DNA of 64,000 nucleotides from Roseibium aestuarii (GTDB lineage: Bacteria; Pseudomonadota; Alphaproteobacteria; Rhizobiales; Stappiaceae): positions 896,784 through 960,783 of the forward strand of contig NZ_VORA01000002.1 of assembly GCF_008477545.1 (NCBI RefSeq). The letters run 5' to 3'. Under the pieces are notes generated by a model. It saw nothing but the letters and a program-made list of their open reading frames with translations, was not told the origin of the DNA and searched no databases. Positions 1 to 9,500 of this stretch are shown here, piece by piece (positions within the stretch are counted from its first letter, which is position 1; the number at the start of each line of letters is the position of its first letter). The position numbers and the translations under genes are program-made.

Positions 1-639
1 GGCGCAGATGTTCGCGCCGCCTTCGGCCTTGAGGAAGCTCTCCATCACGACCTTGCCCTGACTGCGGGTGAAGTCGCCGGTCTGGCTGCGGATGATCTTC
101 AGGTTGTCATGACCTGCGATGCCCTGCTCGAAGCCCTTCTTGCGGTCGATGGCCGGAGACGAACCGGTCGTGCCCTGAAGCTCGACAACGTTGCACGGCT
201 TGCCGGCCATTTCCTCGACCAGCCACTTGCCCGCGACTTCGCCTTCGTGAACCAGATCGGAGGTCACGGCGGTCAGATAGAGATCTTCCGAGGCATCGAC
301 GGTGCGGTCGAGCAGGAGCACGGGGATTTCCGCGTCCTTGGCTTCTTCCAGCACTTCGTCCCAGCCGGTTGCCACGACGGGCGCCAGCAGGATCGCATCG
401 ACGTCCTGGGCAATGAACGAACGGATCGCCTTGATCTGGTTTTCCTGCTTCTGCTGGGCATCAGCAAACTTCAGATCGATCCCGCGCTTCTCGGCTTCCT
501 GCTTGGTGACGGTGGTTTCCGCCGCACGCCAGCCGGACTCGGAGCCGATCTGGGAAAAGCCGATGGTGAGATCCGCAGCCATGACGGATGCGGGCGCAAG
601 CATCATCGCACTCGCGATGAGCAGGGACTTGAGCTTCAT
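1..639 (-). CDS. ytfQ: YtfQ-type sugar ABC transporter substrate-binding protein (partial, C-terminus outside window)
   Basis: This is a periplasmic binding protein of the ribose/galactofuranose type that would deliver a sugar to an ABC importer. The start codon (637-639) is preceded by a GGAGGAAAT ribosome site. The protein opens with a Sec signal peptide ending at about residue 22 (VMAAD). It continues with IGFSQIGSESGWR, the typical YtfQ opening, and QKQENQIKAI. Only the first 213 codons are present, and the frame runs off the left edge without a stop. The family is about 320 residues long, so roughly one third is missing. The rest of the transporter presumably lies to the left. Galactofuranose specificity is inferred from family resemblance only. 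Confidence 0.85.
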   Translation of the reverse strand, partial: MKLKSLLIASAMMLAPASVMAADLTIGFSQIGSESGWRAAETTVTKQEAEKRGIDLKFADAQQKQENQIKAIRSFIAQDVDAILLAPVVATGWDEVLEEAKDAEIPVLLLDRTVDASEDLYLTAVTSDLVHEGEVAGKWLVEEMAGKPCNVVELQGTTGSSPAIDRKKGFEQGIAGHDNLKIIRSQTGDFTRSQGKVVMESFLKAEGGANICA

Positions 640-1018
640 GATTTCCTCCACTTGAAACACGACCGGCCCCCCAAGTGCCCGCTTCTGCCCTTCTCCAGGA
701 CCAAGGGCGGACTGTCCTCCTCCGGACACCGGTCACGATGGTGCGATTTCCTCCTCGCCCGGACATTAAGTATTACTTTATTACTTTTGTAAAGCGCCCT
801 CCGCAAAATCCTCAGCGTCAGCTGGGCGAGTGCGGCGGCGGACGTTGTCGAAAGGTATCGCCCGGATCAGCCGCGCCAGCCGGTTCGCGCTCGGGTTCAT
901 GGCGGAAAAACAGGCGCGAAATCGCTGAAAACCGTCGCTTGCGACCAGAAAGCACTTGCAGCCCCGCGCCCGATCTCCCATGAGGAATGCCGTTTGTCCG
1001 AGAAATGAGCCAAAACCC
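640..1018. other. Intergenic region between divergent ytfQ and purU
   Basis: This 379-bp stretch separates two divergently transcribed genes and must hold both promoters. Most of it is GC-rich, with one conspicuous AT-rich island around 763-790 that carries a palindrome and a tandem repeat. I see no convincing open frame of its own. A frame entering purU from position 956 has no supporting ribosome site. Confidence 0.6.
768..787. promoter_or_regulatory. Operator-like palindrome and tandem repeat upstream of ytfQ
   Basis: AAGTA-T-TACTT (768-778) is a perfect 5-bp inverted repeat around one base. The nonamer TATTACTTT occurs twice with an 8-bp period (771-779 and 779-787). The element lies about 130 bp upstream of the ytfQ start, in the only AT-rich part of this spacer. 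A repressor or activator site for the sugar transporter is plausible, but no regulator gene is visible on this side of the window. Confidence 0.35.
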
Positions 1019-1930
1019 ATGTCCGCTGCCCTGACTGCCACCGCTGCCCCGCAATATGCCCTGACCGTCTCCTGCCCCACCGCCCGTGGCATCGTGGCGG
1101 CGATTGCCGGTTTCCTGGCCCAGAAGGGGTGCAACATTCTCGACAGCCAGCAGTTCGACGACGTGCACACCGGCCGCTTCTTCATGCGCATCAGCTTCGA
1201 GAGCCAGGAGGGCGAGAGCCTGCAGGCCCTGAAGCTGGCCTTCACGCCCATCGGCGAGAGCCTGAACGCGGCCTTCGACTTCCACGACCTGTCCCGCAAG
1301 ATGAAGGTCGTGCTGATGGTCTCCCGCTTCGGCCATTGCCTGAACGACATGCTCTACCGCTGGCGCATCGGCGCCCTGCCCATCGACATCGTGGCGGTTA
1401 TTTCCAACCACCTCGACTACCAGAAGCTGGTGGTCAACCACGACATCCCCTTCCACTACATCAAGGTGACGAAGGAGACGAAGGCTGCGGCCGAAGCCCA
1501 GCAGATGCAGGTGATCGTCGACAGCGGCGCGGAACTGGTCGTTCTCGCCCGCTACATGCAGGTTCTCTCCGACGAAATGTGCCAGAAGATGGCCGGGCGG
1601 ATCATCAACATCCACCACTCGTTCCTGCCGAGCTTCAAGGGCGCCAACCCCTACAAGCAGGCCTATGAGCGCGGCGTGAAGCTGATCGGCGCCACCGCGC
1701 ATTATGTCACGGCGGATCTGGACGAAGGCCCGATCATCGAGCAGGACACCGTGCGCGTCACCCACGCCCAGTCGCCGGAGGACTATGTCTCTCTCGGCCG
1801 CGACGTGGAAGCACAGGTTCTGTCACGCGCCGTCCATGCCCATATCCACCAGCGCGTCTTCATCAACGGATCGCGCACCGTGGTCTTCCCGGCCTCGCCG
1901 GGAAGCTATGCCTCCGAACGCATGGGCTGA
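1019..1930 (+). CDS. purU: Formyltetrahydrofolate deformylase
   Basis: PurU hydrolyses 10-formyl-THF to formate and THF and so balances the one-carbon pool. The 303-residue protein has an N-terminal ACT domain (about 12-90, containing LTVSCPTARGIVAAIAGFL). A formyl-transferase fold follows, with INIHHSFLPSFKGANPY carrying catalytic Asn197 and His199, and ADLDEGPII carrying Asp235. The length fits the family (about 285) with a slightly longer N-terminus. I chose the start at MSAALTA because the upstream extension is low-complexity and lacks a ribosome site. Formate released here could be oxidised by the Fds enzyme encoded about 50 kb to the right. Confidence 0.93.
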   Translation: MSAALTATAAPQYALTVSCPTARGIVAAIAGFLAQKGCNILDSQQFDDVHTGRFFMRISFESQEGESLQALKLAFTPIGESLNAAFDFHDLSRKMKVVLMVSRFGHCLNDMLYRWRIGALPIDIVAVISNHLDYQKLVVNHDIPFHYIKVTKETKAAAEAQQMQVIVDSGAELVVLARYMQVLSDEMCQKMAGRIINIHHSFLPSFKGANPYKQAYERGVKLIGATAHYVTADLDEGPIIEQDTVRVTHAQSPEDYVSLGRDVEAQVLSRAVHAHIHQRVFINGSRTVVFPASPGSYASERMG

Positions 1931-1949
1931 GCCCGGCCGGATCGGCAGG

Positions 1950-1974
1950 AAAAAGCGCCGGGCACGCCCGGCGC
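1950..1974 (-). terminator. Rho-independent terminator of the racemase/acyltransferase operon
   Basis: A perfect 8-bp stem (GCGCCGGG / CCCGGCGC, 1955-1962 with 1967-1974) with a 4-nt loop is followed, on the minus strand, by five U residues. It sits 4 bp past the stop of the GNAT gene and between two convergent genes, so it may also help stop purU transcripts. Confidence 0.85.
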
Positions 1975-1978
1975 ACTC

Positions 1979-2716
1979 TCACGACAGATGATAGGTCGCC
2001 GTCGTCCGGTCGAAACCGAAGATGGACAGGCCGCGTCCAAAAGCCTCGTGCAGCTGCGCCCGCAGGGCGAGACGTGCCGCCAGTCCTGCGTCCGGGTCTG
2101 CCGCAAGCAGGGCGGGAAAGTCCTGCGGAATGGAAATCGTCTCACCGGCGTCGGTCACATCGGCTCTCGGCGCAACCGTTTCGCCGCGGGCCCGTGCCAC
2201 CACACCCGGCGCGTCCAGATGCCATTCCGCCATCACCCGGTCGGATGGGACGCCCTTGTTGATGCCTTCCATCGGACCGTAATAGTCGTCCAGATAGACA
2301 TTGGCCGTCGCGCCGAGTGCGGCAATGTTCAGGCTCGCATTGACCTTGCGGATCGGATCATAGGTCCAGCGGATGCGCGTGATGCCCCGCGCCAGGCACC
2401 AGTCGCGCTGATACCACTTGAGCCGCGACCCGAGCCGCAGACCGCGTGCATCCGGGTGCACCGCCAGCCGGTGCGAATGCTGCACCTTCGGATCGAGGGT
2501 CGGGAAACTGAGGACGAAGGCCACCATGCGCCCGCCCTCGAAGGCGCCCGCCACGCAGGCTCCCTCGCTCTGCAGGGCGAAGAGGATATCCGCATTGTCG
2601 GGAATGTCGTCCTCGCCCCATGTGGCCCGCTGCAACACTTCCGCCTGCTTGAACTCGGCCAGAGAGGCGAGGTCCCGCAGCACCAGATCGCCGGAGACGC
2701 CGCTCTCGCCGCTCAC
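1979..2716 (-). CDS. GNAT-superfamily acyltransferase, probable amino acid N-acyl (succinyl) transferase
   Basis: This is a 245-residue predicted acyl-CoA transferase. A GNAT core is visible in the first 130 residues, with FALQSEGACVAGAFEGGRMVAFVLSF followed by SHRLAVHPDARGLRLGSRLK, the acyl-CoA pyrophosphate-binding segment. I chose a GTG start at 2714-2716. It overlaps the stop of the upstream racemase gene (GTGA) and follows a GGAGATG ribosome site; longer starts would run deep into that gene. Coupling to an N-acylamino acid racemase matches the family context in which a GNAT protein N-succinylates D-amino acids (known from Geobacillus kaustophilus). Succinyl-CoA as donor is inference. Confidence 0.75.
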   Translation of the reverse strand: MSGESGVSGDLVLRDLASLAEFKQAEVLQRATWGEDDIPDNADILFALQSEGACVAGAFEGGRMVAFVLSFPTLDPKVQHSHRLAVHPDARGLRLGSRLKWYQRDWCLARGITRIRWTYDPIRKVNASLNIAALGATANVYLDDYYGPMEGINKGVPSDRVMAEWHLDAPGVVARARGETVAPRADVTDAGETISIPQDFPALLAADPDAGLAARLALRAQLHEAFGRGLSIFGFDRTTATYHLS

Positions 2717-3834
2717 GGGCGCATCTCCTGCACCAGCGTGCTGACCGTTTCCAGATAGGGACGGTCGAGCGTGACCCCGATGCCGGCCCCGTTGCGCGGC
2801 ACCGGCATGCGTCCGCCCACCGCTTCCAGCGGCTCGTTGACGATGTCGCGGGCGAAATAGCGGCTTGCGCTGGAGGTGTCGCCCGGCTTGGTGAAATTCG
2901 GCAGTGTCGCCAGATGAATGTTGTGGGCCCGGCCGATGCCGGCTTCCAGCATGCCGCCGCACCAGACCGGCGCGCCGAAGGCCGCCGACACGTCGTGAAT
3001 GGCACGTGCCTCCCGGTGCCCGCCGACCCGGCCGACCTTGATGTTGATCACCCGGCCGGCACGCGATTCCAGCGCCTTGCGCGCATCCACGGCCGTGCGG
3101 ATGCTCTCGTCCAGACAGATCGCCGTCTTCAGCGCCGCCTGCACCTGGGCGTGATCGTGAATGTCGTCGAAGGCGAGCGGCTGCTCGATATAGTCGAGAT
3201 TGAAATCGTCCAGCGCCCGCAGGACCGGCAGATCAACCAGTCCATAGTCGGTATTGGCGTCCACGGTCAGCTTGGCATGGGGGAAGGCTGCGCGCACGGC
3301 GGCGACCATCTCCACGTCATGACCCTGGCGGATCTTCAGCTTGACCCGCTTGTAACCCGCCTCGACGGAGGCCGCGACCCGTTCCAGCGTCGTCTCGATG
3401 GAGGCAATGCCGAGGCTCACGCCCACGTCGATCGCATCGCCGCGCCCGCCGAGCACCGCCTGCAGCGGCTGGTCGAGGCTCTTGGCCCAGAGATCCCAGA
3501 AAGCCATTTCCACGGCCGCACGTGCCATGCGGTTGCCGCGCCAGGGCGCCAGCACCGGCTCCAGATCCGCCGGCGAGGCAAAGCGTTTGCCCACCACCTG
3601 CGGCAGCAGATAGGTGGTCATGAAGTCCAGCGTGCCGGCGACCGTTTCTTCCAGATAATCGGGAAGAACATCCATCACGCCTTCGGAAATGCCTTCCAGA
3701 CCGCCCGACTTCAGCACGAGCAGCGGAAAGACCTTCTCCGTCATCGTGCCAGTGGAAATGACGAAGGGGGTGAGCAGAGGCAGGCGGACGAGGCGAAGCT
3801 CGGCGGCATCGATGAGCAGACCGGAGGAGGACAT
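2713..3834 (-). CDS. Enolase-superfamily N-acylamino acid racemase / o-succinylbenzoate synthase-like protein
   Basis: This is a 373-residue enolase-superfamily enzyme of the MLE/OSBS/NSAR subgroup. The active-site set is complete. It comprises the KxK pair Lys165/Lys167, metal ligands Asp192 (VDANTDY), Glu217 (YIEQP) and Asp242 (CLDES), and the opposite base Lys266 (INIKVGRVGG). No other menaquinone genes are near. With a GNAT acyltransferase coupled downstream and an amino acid binding protein upstream, the likely role is racemisation of N-succinyl amino acids rather than OSB synthesis. A dipeptide epimerase is the main alternative. Sequence alone cannot settle substrate specificity in this promiscuous family. 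Confidence 0.82.
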   Translation of the reverse strand: MSSSGLLIDAAELRLVRLPLLTPFVISTGTMTEKVFPLLVLKSGGLEGISEGVMDVLPDYLEETVAGTLDFMTTYLLPQVVGKRFASPADLEPVLAPWRGNRMARAAVEMAFWDLWAKSLDQPLQAVLGGRGDAIDVGVSLGIASIETTLERVAASVEAGYKRVKLKIRQGHDVEMVAAVRAAFPHAKLTVDANTDYGLVDLPVLRALDDFNLDYIEQPLAFDDIHDHAQVQAALKTAICLDESIRTAVDARKALESRAGRVINIKVGRVGGHREARAIHDVSAAFGAPVWCGGMLEAGIGRAHNIHLATLPNFTKPGDTSSASRYFARDIVNEPLEAVGGRMPVPRNGAGIGVTLDRPYLETVSTLVQEMRP

Positions 3835-3897
3835 GACGGTTCTTTCAAGCGGGAAGCGCCTCAGGCGCGATCACGGCGACCGGCCGTGAGGAAGGCC

Positions 3898-3925
3898 CGG
3901 CAGGGTCGCGAGCGACCCTGCCGGA
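3898..3925 (-). other. Intercistronic stem-loop downstream of the binding-protein gene
   Basis: CCGGCAGGGTCG and its exact complement form a 12-bp stem with a 4-nt loop in the 117-bp spacer between the amino acid binding protein and the racemase gene. There is no U-tract. It therefore looks like an mRNA-stabilising or partial-attenuation hairpin, giving more binding protein than enzyme, rather than a full terminator. Confidence 0.6.
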
Positions 3926-3951
3926 GGAACGGACACGAAGGTCTGCCCCAC

Positions 3952-4731
3952 TCATTTCATCGTATAGACGTCGATGCTGAAGTACTTGTCGTTGATGGCC
4001 TTGTAGGTGCCGTCTTCGCGGATTTCCTTCAGGGCAGCGTTCATGCGCTCGCGCAGGTCGCCATCTTCCTTGCGCACGGCGATACCGACGCCGTCACCGA
4101 CGAACTTGCGCTCGGTGATCGGTTCGCCGGCCAGCTCGCAGCAGCTGCCGTCGTCGGACTTGGTCACCCAGTCCAGCATCGGCAGCATGTCGCCGACCTG
4201 CATGTCGAGGCGGCCGTTGGCCAGATCCAGGTTGGCTTCGTCCTGGGTCGGATAGAACTTGATCTCTGCATCCGGATAGGTCGCATCAATGTAGTCGGCC
4301 TGCGTGGTGCCGCCCTGTGCGCCGATCACCTTGCCCTTGAGGGCTTCATTGGTGAACTCGGTGATGTCCGAGCCCTTCGGCACGACATGGGTCATGGCCG
4401 CCAGGTAGTAGGGGTCGGTGAAGTCGACGACTTCCTTGCGCTCGTCGGTGATGAACATCGAAGCGATGATGAAGTCGTACTTCTTGGCCAAAAGGCCCGG
4501 GATGATGCCGTCCCAATCCTGGGTGACGATCTCGCACTCGACGCCCATCTTCGCGCAAAGCGCCAGGCCGATCTCGATGTCGAAGCCGGCCACGGTGCCG
4601 TCGGCTTCCATGTAGTTGAAGGGAGGATAGGCGCCTTCGGTGCCCAGCTTCAGGGTCTCGGCAGACGCCGCGGACCACATGGACCCGGCCAGCAGAACCC
4701 CGGCAATTGCGGATTTCATCAGGGATTTCAT
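3952..4731 (-). CDS. Polar amino acid ABC transporter substrate-binding protein (Lys/Arg/Orn type)
   Basis: This is a periplasmic solute-binding protein of family 3. Its 259 residues begin with a clear signal peptide (MKSLMKSAIAGVLLAGSMWS, cleaved near SAASA-ET). The typical LGTEGAYPPFNYMEADG and GFDIEIGLALC follow, with DWDGIIPGLLAKKYDFII in lobe 1. Cys pairs (CAKMGVEC and SCC) may form disulfides. No permease or ATPase is adjacent, so it either uses a transporter encoded elsewhere or is an orphan receptor. It lies 37 bp downstream of the RpiR regulator gene and upstream of the racemase/acyltransferase pair, which suggests that it imports the amino acid they process. Confidence 0.85.
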   Translation of the reverse strand: MKSLMKSAIAGVLLAGSMWSAASAETLKLGTEGAYPPFNYMEADGTVAGFDIEIGLALCAKMGVECEIVTQDWDGIIPGLLAKKYDFIIASMFITDERKEVVDFTDPYYLAAMTHVVPKGSDITEFTNEALKGKVIGAQGGTTQADYIDATYPDAEIKFYPTQDEANLDLANGRLDMQVGDMLPMLDWVTKSDDGSCCELAGEPITERKFVGDGVGIAVRKEDGDLRERMNAALKEIREDGTYKAINDKYFSIDVYTMK

Positions 4732-4768
4732 GTCGTTCTACTCCAGTTGGAAGGCTGTTGAACCTTGT

Positions 4769-5647
4769 TCATTTTGCAAGATGGCTGAGCGGATTGCCCA
4801 CATGCCCGGTGAAACGGCCATAGAGTTCGGAGGTGCGGCGCACACGCTCCTCCACCCCTTCGCCTAAGGCCGTGAAGACGGAATTGATCAGAAGATTGCC
4901 CAGGCATCCCATGTGGGCGGTCGAATCCCAGAACTGGTTGAACTGGGTCGCCACCGCAAAGACCTCATTGCAGAGGGACGGCCCCCAGTCGCAATAGCGA
5001 TCCGTAATCAGGGTCACCGGAACCCCTTGCGCCCGCGCGGCCTCGGCCAAAAGGCGGGCGTGACGGGCATAGTGCCGCGCCTCGAACAGCACGAGGGCAC
5101 GCTCCCCCTCCCCCAGCAGGACTTCGGCGAAATTGCCCGCCGACAGGTCGACGAGCTGCACCCCGTCGCGAAGATAGGTCAGCTGATTGGCAAAATACTG
5201 GGCATGGCCGCGCTCGGTCTGGAACCCGGCCACGAAGATGCGCGGCACGCTGGCCAGCCGCGCCACGACCTCGGCCCACTGCGGGCTGCGCGCCTGCTCG
5301 TAGACGGCCACGATCCCGGCGATCTCGAGTTCGAGCCCGCGGGAAAGCTGCGGTTCGCTCTCGCGGGCCTTCTGACGGAATTCATCGAGCCGGTCGCGGA
5401 TCAGCCAGGGATGATCGCCGATGTCGTCGCGCAGGCTTTCCTTCAGATGGCGGAAGCTGTGATAGCCCAGCGCCCGGCAGAAACGCCCGACCGTGGGTTC
5501 GCTGACCCCGACGCTCAAGGCAAGGCTCGCCGCGGTTTCAAAGGGAAGACGGGACAGGGACGACAGCATGTAGCCCGCGAGCGCCCGTTCCGCCCGGGAG
5601 CCGTCCTTCTGAAAGCCCAGCAATTTTTCGCGCAGGTCGTCAGCCAT
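4769..5647 (-). CDS. RpiR/MurR-family transcriptional regulator (HTH_6 + SIS)
   Basis: This is a 292-residue regulator. The N-terminal HTH_6 domain (about 1-80) includes LSVGVSEPTVGRFCRALGYHSFRHLKESL. The C-terminal SIS domain (about 125-270) includes RIFVAGFQTERGHAQYFANQL and LFEARHYARHARLLAEAARAQG. SIS domains usually sense phosphosugars, but RpiR proteins also sit beside amino acid and opine catabolic genes. Because it is first in a same-strand run with the binding protein, racemase and acyltransferase, it is the likely local regulator. The spacer in front of it is AT-rich (about 5670-5715) and probably holds its promoter. Confidence 0.85.
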   Translation of the reverse strand: MADDLREKLLGFQKDGSRAERALAGYMLSSLSRLPFETAASLALSVGVSEPTVGRFCRALGYHSFRHLKESLRDDIGDHPWLIRDRLDEFRQKARESEPQLSRGLELEIAGIVAVYEQARSPQWAEVVARLASVPRIFVAGFQTERGHAQYFANQLTYLRDGVQLVDLSAGNFAEVLLGEGERALVLFEARHYARHARLLAEAARAQGVPVTLITDRYCDWGPSLCNEVFAVATQFNQFWDSTAHMGCLGNLLINSVFTALGEGVEERVRRTSELYGRFTGHVGNPLSHLAK

Positions 5648-5752
5648 CGGGAGCCATCCTCAATGCACTGAAGCTGTAAGAAAACTTTCAAAACGTCAAT
5701 GAATTAATTTAGCTGTCAAAAACCGTGATCGCCACTGACCCTGCGCCAGGCT

Positions 5753-6211
5753 TCAGAGCGGCAGGGCACTTTCGCGCTTCACCTCTTCCATGACCGTGAA
5801 GGACCGGGTCTCGCGAACCCCCGGCAAGGCGGGAATGACCTCCCCCAGGAAGGTGCGATAGGACACCATGTCCGGCAGCCGCGCCTTGAGCAGGTAGTCG
5901 AACCCGCCGGCGATCAGATGGCACTCGTGGATGCGCGGCTCTTTCGCCACCGCCGCGCCGAACCGCTCGAATCCGTCTGCCCCCGACTTGTCGAGAAGCA
6001 CTTCCACGAAGACCAGGATACCGAAGCCCAGAAGATTGGGATCAAGCGAGGCATGATACCCGGTGATGAAACCGCTCTTTTGCAGACGCTTCACCCGGTC
6101 GCTCATCGAGGTCGCGGCCAGCCCGACCTGCTCGGCCAGCGCCGCGTTCGACAATCGCCCGTTCTCCTGCAAGGCCATGAGAATCTGCCGGTCGATCTGG
6201 TCGATTTTCAT
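5753..6211 (-). CDS. Lrp/AsnC-family transcriptional regulator
   Basis: This is a 152-residue feast/famine regulator. Its winged HTH (about 1-60) reads MKIDQIDRQILMALQENGRLSNAALAEQVGL and SDRVKRLQKSGFI. A RAM/AsnC ligand-binding domain follows, with ECHLIAGGFDYLLKARLPDM. I chose the start at MKIDQID because this is the canonical N-terminus; the longer open frame upstream reads as non-family sequence. It is transcribed divergently from the transglutaminase/ATP-grasp operon and may regulate it, itself, or distant amino acid genes. Confidence 0.88.
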   Translation of the reverse strand: MKIDQIDRQILMALQENGRLSNAALAEQVGLAATSMSDRVKRLQKSGFITGYHASLDPNLLGFGILVFVEVLLDKSGADGFERFGAAVAKEPRIHECHLIAGGFDYLLKARLPDMVSYRTFLGEVIPALPGVRETRSFTVMEEVKRESALPL

Positions 6212-6570
6212 CCCGCGTTTCCTGTCACCGTTGGAGAGGCCCGCAAAGCGGCCACTCTGACCCGAGACGACAATCTTACAGCGAAACCACAATTCGAACG
6301 GACCATTGACGGTCACTGGAAAGACGATCCGTCCGTATTGCCTGAAAAAATCAGCCCAACCGGAAGCCGCATCCTCTTCGCGTCGCGGCAGGAACCGCTC
6401 CGGACCCGCCGGACATCTTGCAGGAAGGCGCAAGAGACCGGAGCACCGCCCAGCGAAACAGCCACTTGCCCAATTTCGAGGCAACGCAGAAAACCCATGC
6501 AAAAAGCCCTAGTGCGGTGTCGCCATTTGTGAAACCCTTGGGCCATTGCGACTTTTACCCGGGCGGGGCC
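6212..6570. other. Divergent intergenic region, Lrp regulator / transglutaminase operon
   Basis: This 359-bp spacer lies between an Lrp gene and a divergent three-gene operon. It should contain both promoters and possibly Lrp sites. I found no strong inverted repeat or terminator. An open frame continues upstream of the transglutaminase gene from position 6418, but its translation is not family-like. Confidence 0.5.
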
Positions 6571-9500
6571 ATGACCAACAAAGCCAGCATCTACCATCTC
6601 ACCCATTACAAGTATGATCGCCCGGTCACCCTCAGCCCTCAGATCATCCGGCTCCGCCCCGCCCCGCACAGCCGCACCAAGGTGCTCTCTCACAGCCTCA
6701 AGGTCGGCCCCCAGCCCCATTTCGTGAACCACCAGCAGGACCCTTACGGCAACTGGCTATCCCGGTTCGTCTTCCCCGAGCCGGTGCGTGAACTGAAGAT
6801 CGAGGTCGATCTGGTCGCCGACATGTCGGTCTACAATCCCTTCGACTTCTTCGTGGAGGAAGCGGCCGAGACCTGGCCCTTCACCTATGAGGAGGATCTG
6901 CGCCGCGACCTGTCGATCTACACCCACGTGGAGCCGGTCGGCCCGGACTTCGAGGCCTTCATGGGCACGGTGTCCCGGGCCGAGATGGGCACGGTCGACT
7001 TCCTTGTCGCCCTCAACACGCATCTCTCCCAGGAGATCAGCTACATCATCCGCATGGAGCCGGGCGTCCAGACCCCGGACGAGACCCTGCGCTACAAGAA
7101 GGGCTCCTGCCGCGACACGAGCTGGCTTCTGGTGCAGGTGCTGCGCCGCCTGGGCTTTGCCGCGCGATTCGTCTCCGGCTACCTGATCCAACTGAAGCCG
7201 GACCTGGAGGCCCTCGACGGCCCCTCCGGCACCGACCACGACTTCACCGACCTCCACGCCTGGGCAGAGGTCTATCTGCCCGGCGCTGGCTGGATCGGGC
7301 TCGACCCCACCTCCGGCCTGCTGACGGGCGAGAGCCACATTCCCCTGTCGGCGACCCCGCATTACCGCAGCGCCGCGCCACTCTCGGGCATGGCGAGCCC
7401 GGCGGAGGTGGACTTCAACTTCCACATGGAGGTGAAGCGCGTGGCGGAACACCCGCGCATCACCATGCCCTTCTCCGACGACTCCTGGCGCGATCTCAAC
7501 GCCCTCGGCCACAAGGTGGATGAGGTGCTGTCGGCAGAAGACGTGCGCCTCACCATGGGAGGCGAACCGACCTTCGTGTCCATCGACGATTTCGAAAGCC
7601 CCGAGTGGAATACGGAGGCCGTCGGCCCGACCAAGCGCCAGAAGGCGGACGACCTGATCCGCCGCCTGCGCAAGCGTTTTGCCCCCGGCGGGTTCCTCCA
7701 TTACGGCCAAGGCAAGTGGTATCCCGGCGAGACCCTGCCGCGATGGACCTTCTCCCTCTACTGGCGCAACGACGGCAAGCCGATCTGGCGCAACGCGGAC
7801 CTGGTGGCGGAAGAAGGCGCGCGCACCGGTGCCGATCCGGACAAGGCCCGCGCCCTGCTGCAGACCATCGCCGAGACCCTGGACCTGGCTCCCGACTATG
7901 TGGTGCCGGCCTTCGAGGATCCAGCCGAATGGATGCTCAAGGAGCATCGCCTGCCTGAGAACGTCACACCAAAGAACTCCAAGCTGGAAGATGCCGAGAC
8001 ACGGCACCGCATGGCCCGCGTCTTCGACCGGGGCCTGACCACGCCTGCTGGCTTCGTCCTGCCGGTCCAGCGCTGGCAGTCCCAGGCAAAGCCGTCCGGC
8101 ACCCGCTGGCGCTCGGAAAAGTGGAAGCTGCGTCGAGAGGAACTGTTCCTCATTCCCGGCGACAGCCCGGTCGGCTTCCGCCTTCCGCTCGACAGCCTGC
8201 CCCACATTCCCCCGGCCCAGTACCCTTACATCAACGTCGCCGACCCCACCCTGCCGAAGGAGCCTCTTCCGGAGTTCCCCGTCGGCGAGACGGCAGAGCG
8301 TGTCCAGCCCACCGCCGGCTTCCGCGCGGCAGGCAAGACCCAGGACATCAGCGAGCAGGTGCTCGAGGAAGGCTGGTCCGTGCGCACCGCGATCGCGGTG
8401 GAACCCCGCGACGGACGCCTGTGCATCTTCATGCCGCCGGTCGAGCGCCTGGAGGACTATCTGGAACTGATCGCAGCCGCCGAGACGGCCGCCGCCGCCC
8501 TGAACCTGCCGATCCACATCGAAGGCTATGCCCCGCCGACCGATCCGCGCATCAACGTCATCCGCGTGGCCCCGGACCCGGGCGTGATCGAGGTCAACAT
8601 TCACCCGGCCTCCAGCTGGGATGACTGCGTTGCCACCACCGAGGCGATCTACGAGGAGGCCCGCCAGAGCCGTCTCGGCGCCGACAAGTTCATGATCGAC
8701 GGCAAGCACACAGGCACCGGCGGCGGGAACCACGTAGTCGTGGGCGGCGCGACGCCCCTCGACAGCCCGTTCCTGCGCCGTCCGGACCTTCTGCGCAGCC
8801 TCATCCTCTACTGGCAGCGCCATCCGAGCCTGTCCTATCTCTTCTCCGGCCTGTTCATCGGCCCGACCTCCCAGGCCCCGCGCGTCGACGAGGGCCGCGC
8901 CGATGCGCTCTACGAGCTCGAGATCGCGCTGTCCCAGATCAAGGCGCCGGACGAGGGACAGACCCCCTTCCCCTGGCTGGTGGACCGGCTGCTGCGCAAC
9001 CTGATGGTGGACGTGACCGGCAACACCCACCGCGCCGAGATCTGCATCGACAAGCTCTATTCGCCCGACGGCCCGACCGGCCGCCTCGGCCTGATCGAGT
9101 TCCGCGGCTTCGAGATGCCGCCCGATCCGCGCATGAGCCTGGCCCAGCAGCTGCTGATCCGCGCCATCATCGCCCGCATGTGGAAGGCCCCGCTGAAGGG
9201 CAGCCTTACCCGCTGGGGCACCGCTCTTCATGATCGGTTTATGCTGCCGCACTATCTTTGGATGGATTTTCAGGAGGTGCTGGCGGATCTGCGCGAGCAC
9301 GGCTATCCCTTCCGCGCCGACTGGTTCGTAGCCCAGGCCGAGTTCCGCTTCCCCTTCTACGGCGAGACCGAGGTAGAGGGGACACGGCTGGAGCTGCGGC
9401 AGGCGCTGGAACCCTGGCATGTGATGGGCGAGACCGGCGCCATTGGCGGCACGGTGCGCTACACGGACAGTTCGACGGAGAGATTGCAGGTGAAACTGAC

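Noticed and set aside
2713..3834. Assignment as menaquinone-pathway o-succinylbenzoate synthase (MenC)
   Set aside because: No men genes are nearby, and the coupled GNAT acyltransferase and amino acid binding protein fit racemisation of N-acyl amino acids better. The two activities share one family, so this is a context call.
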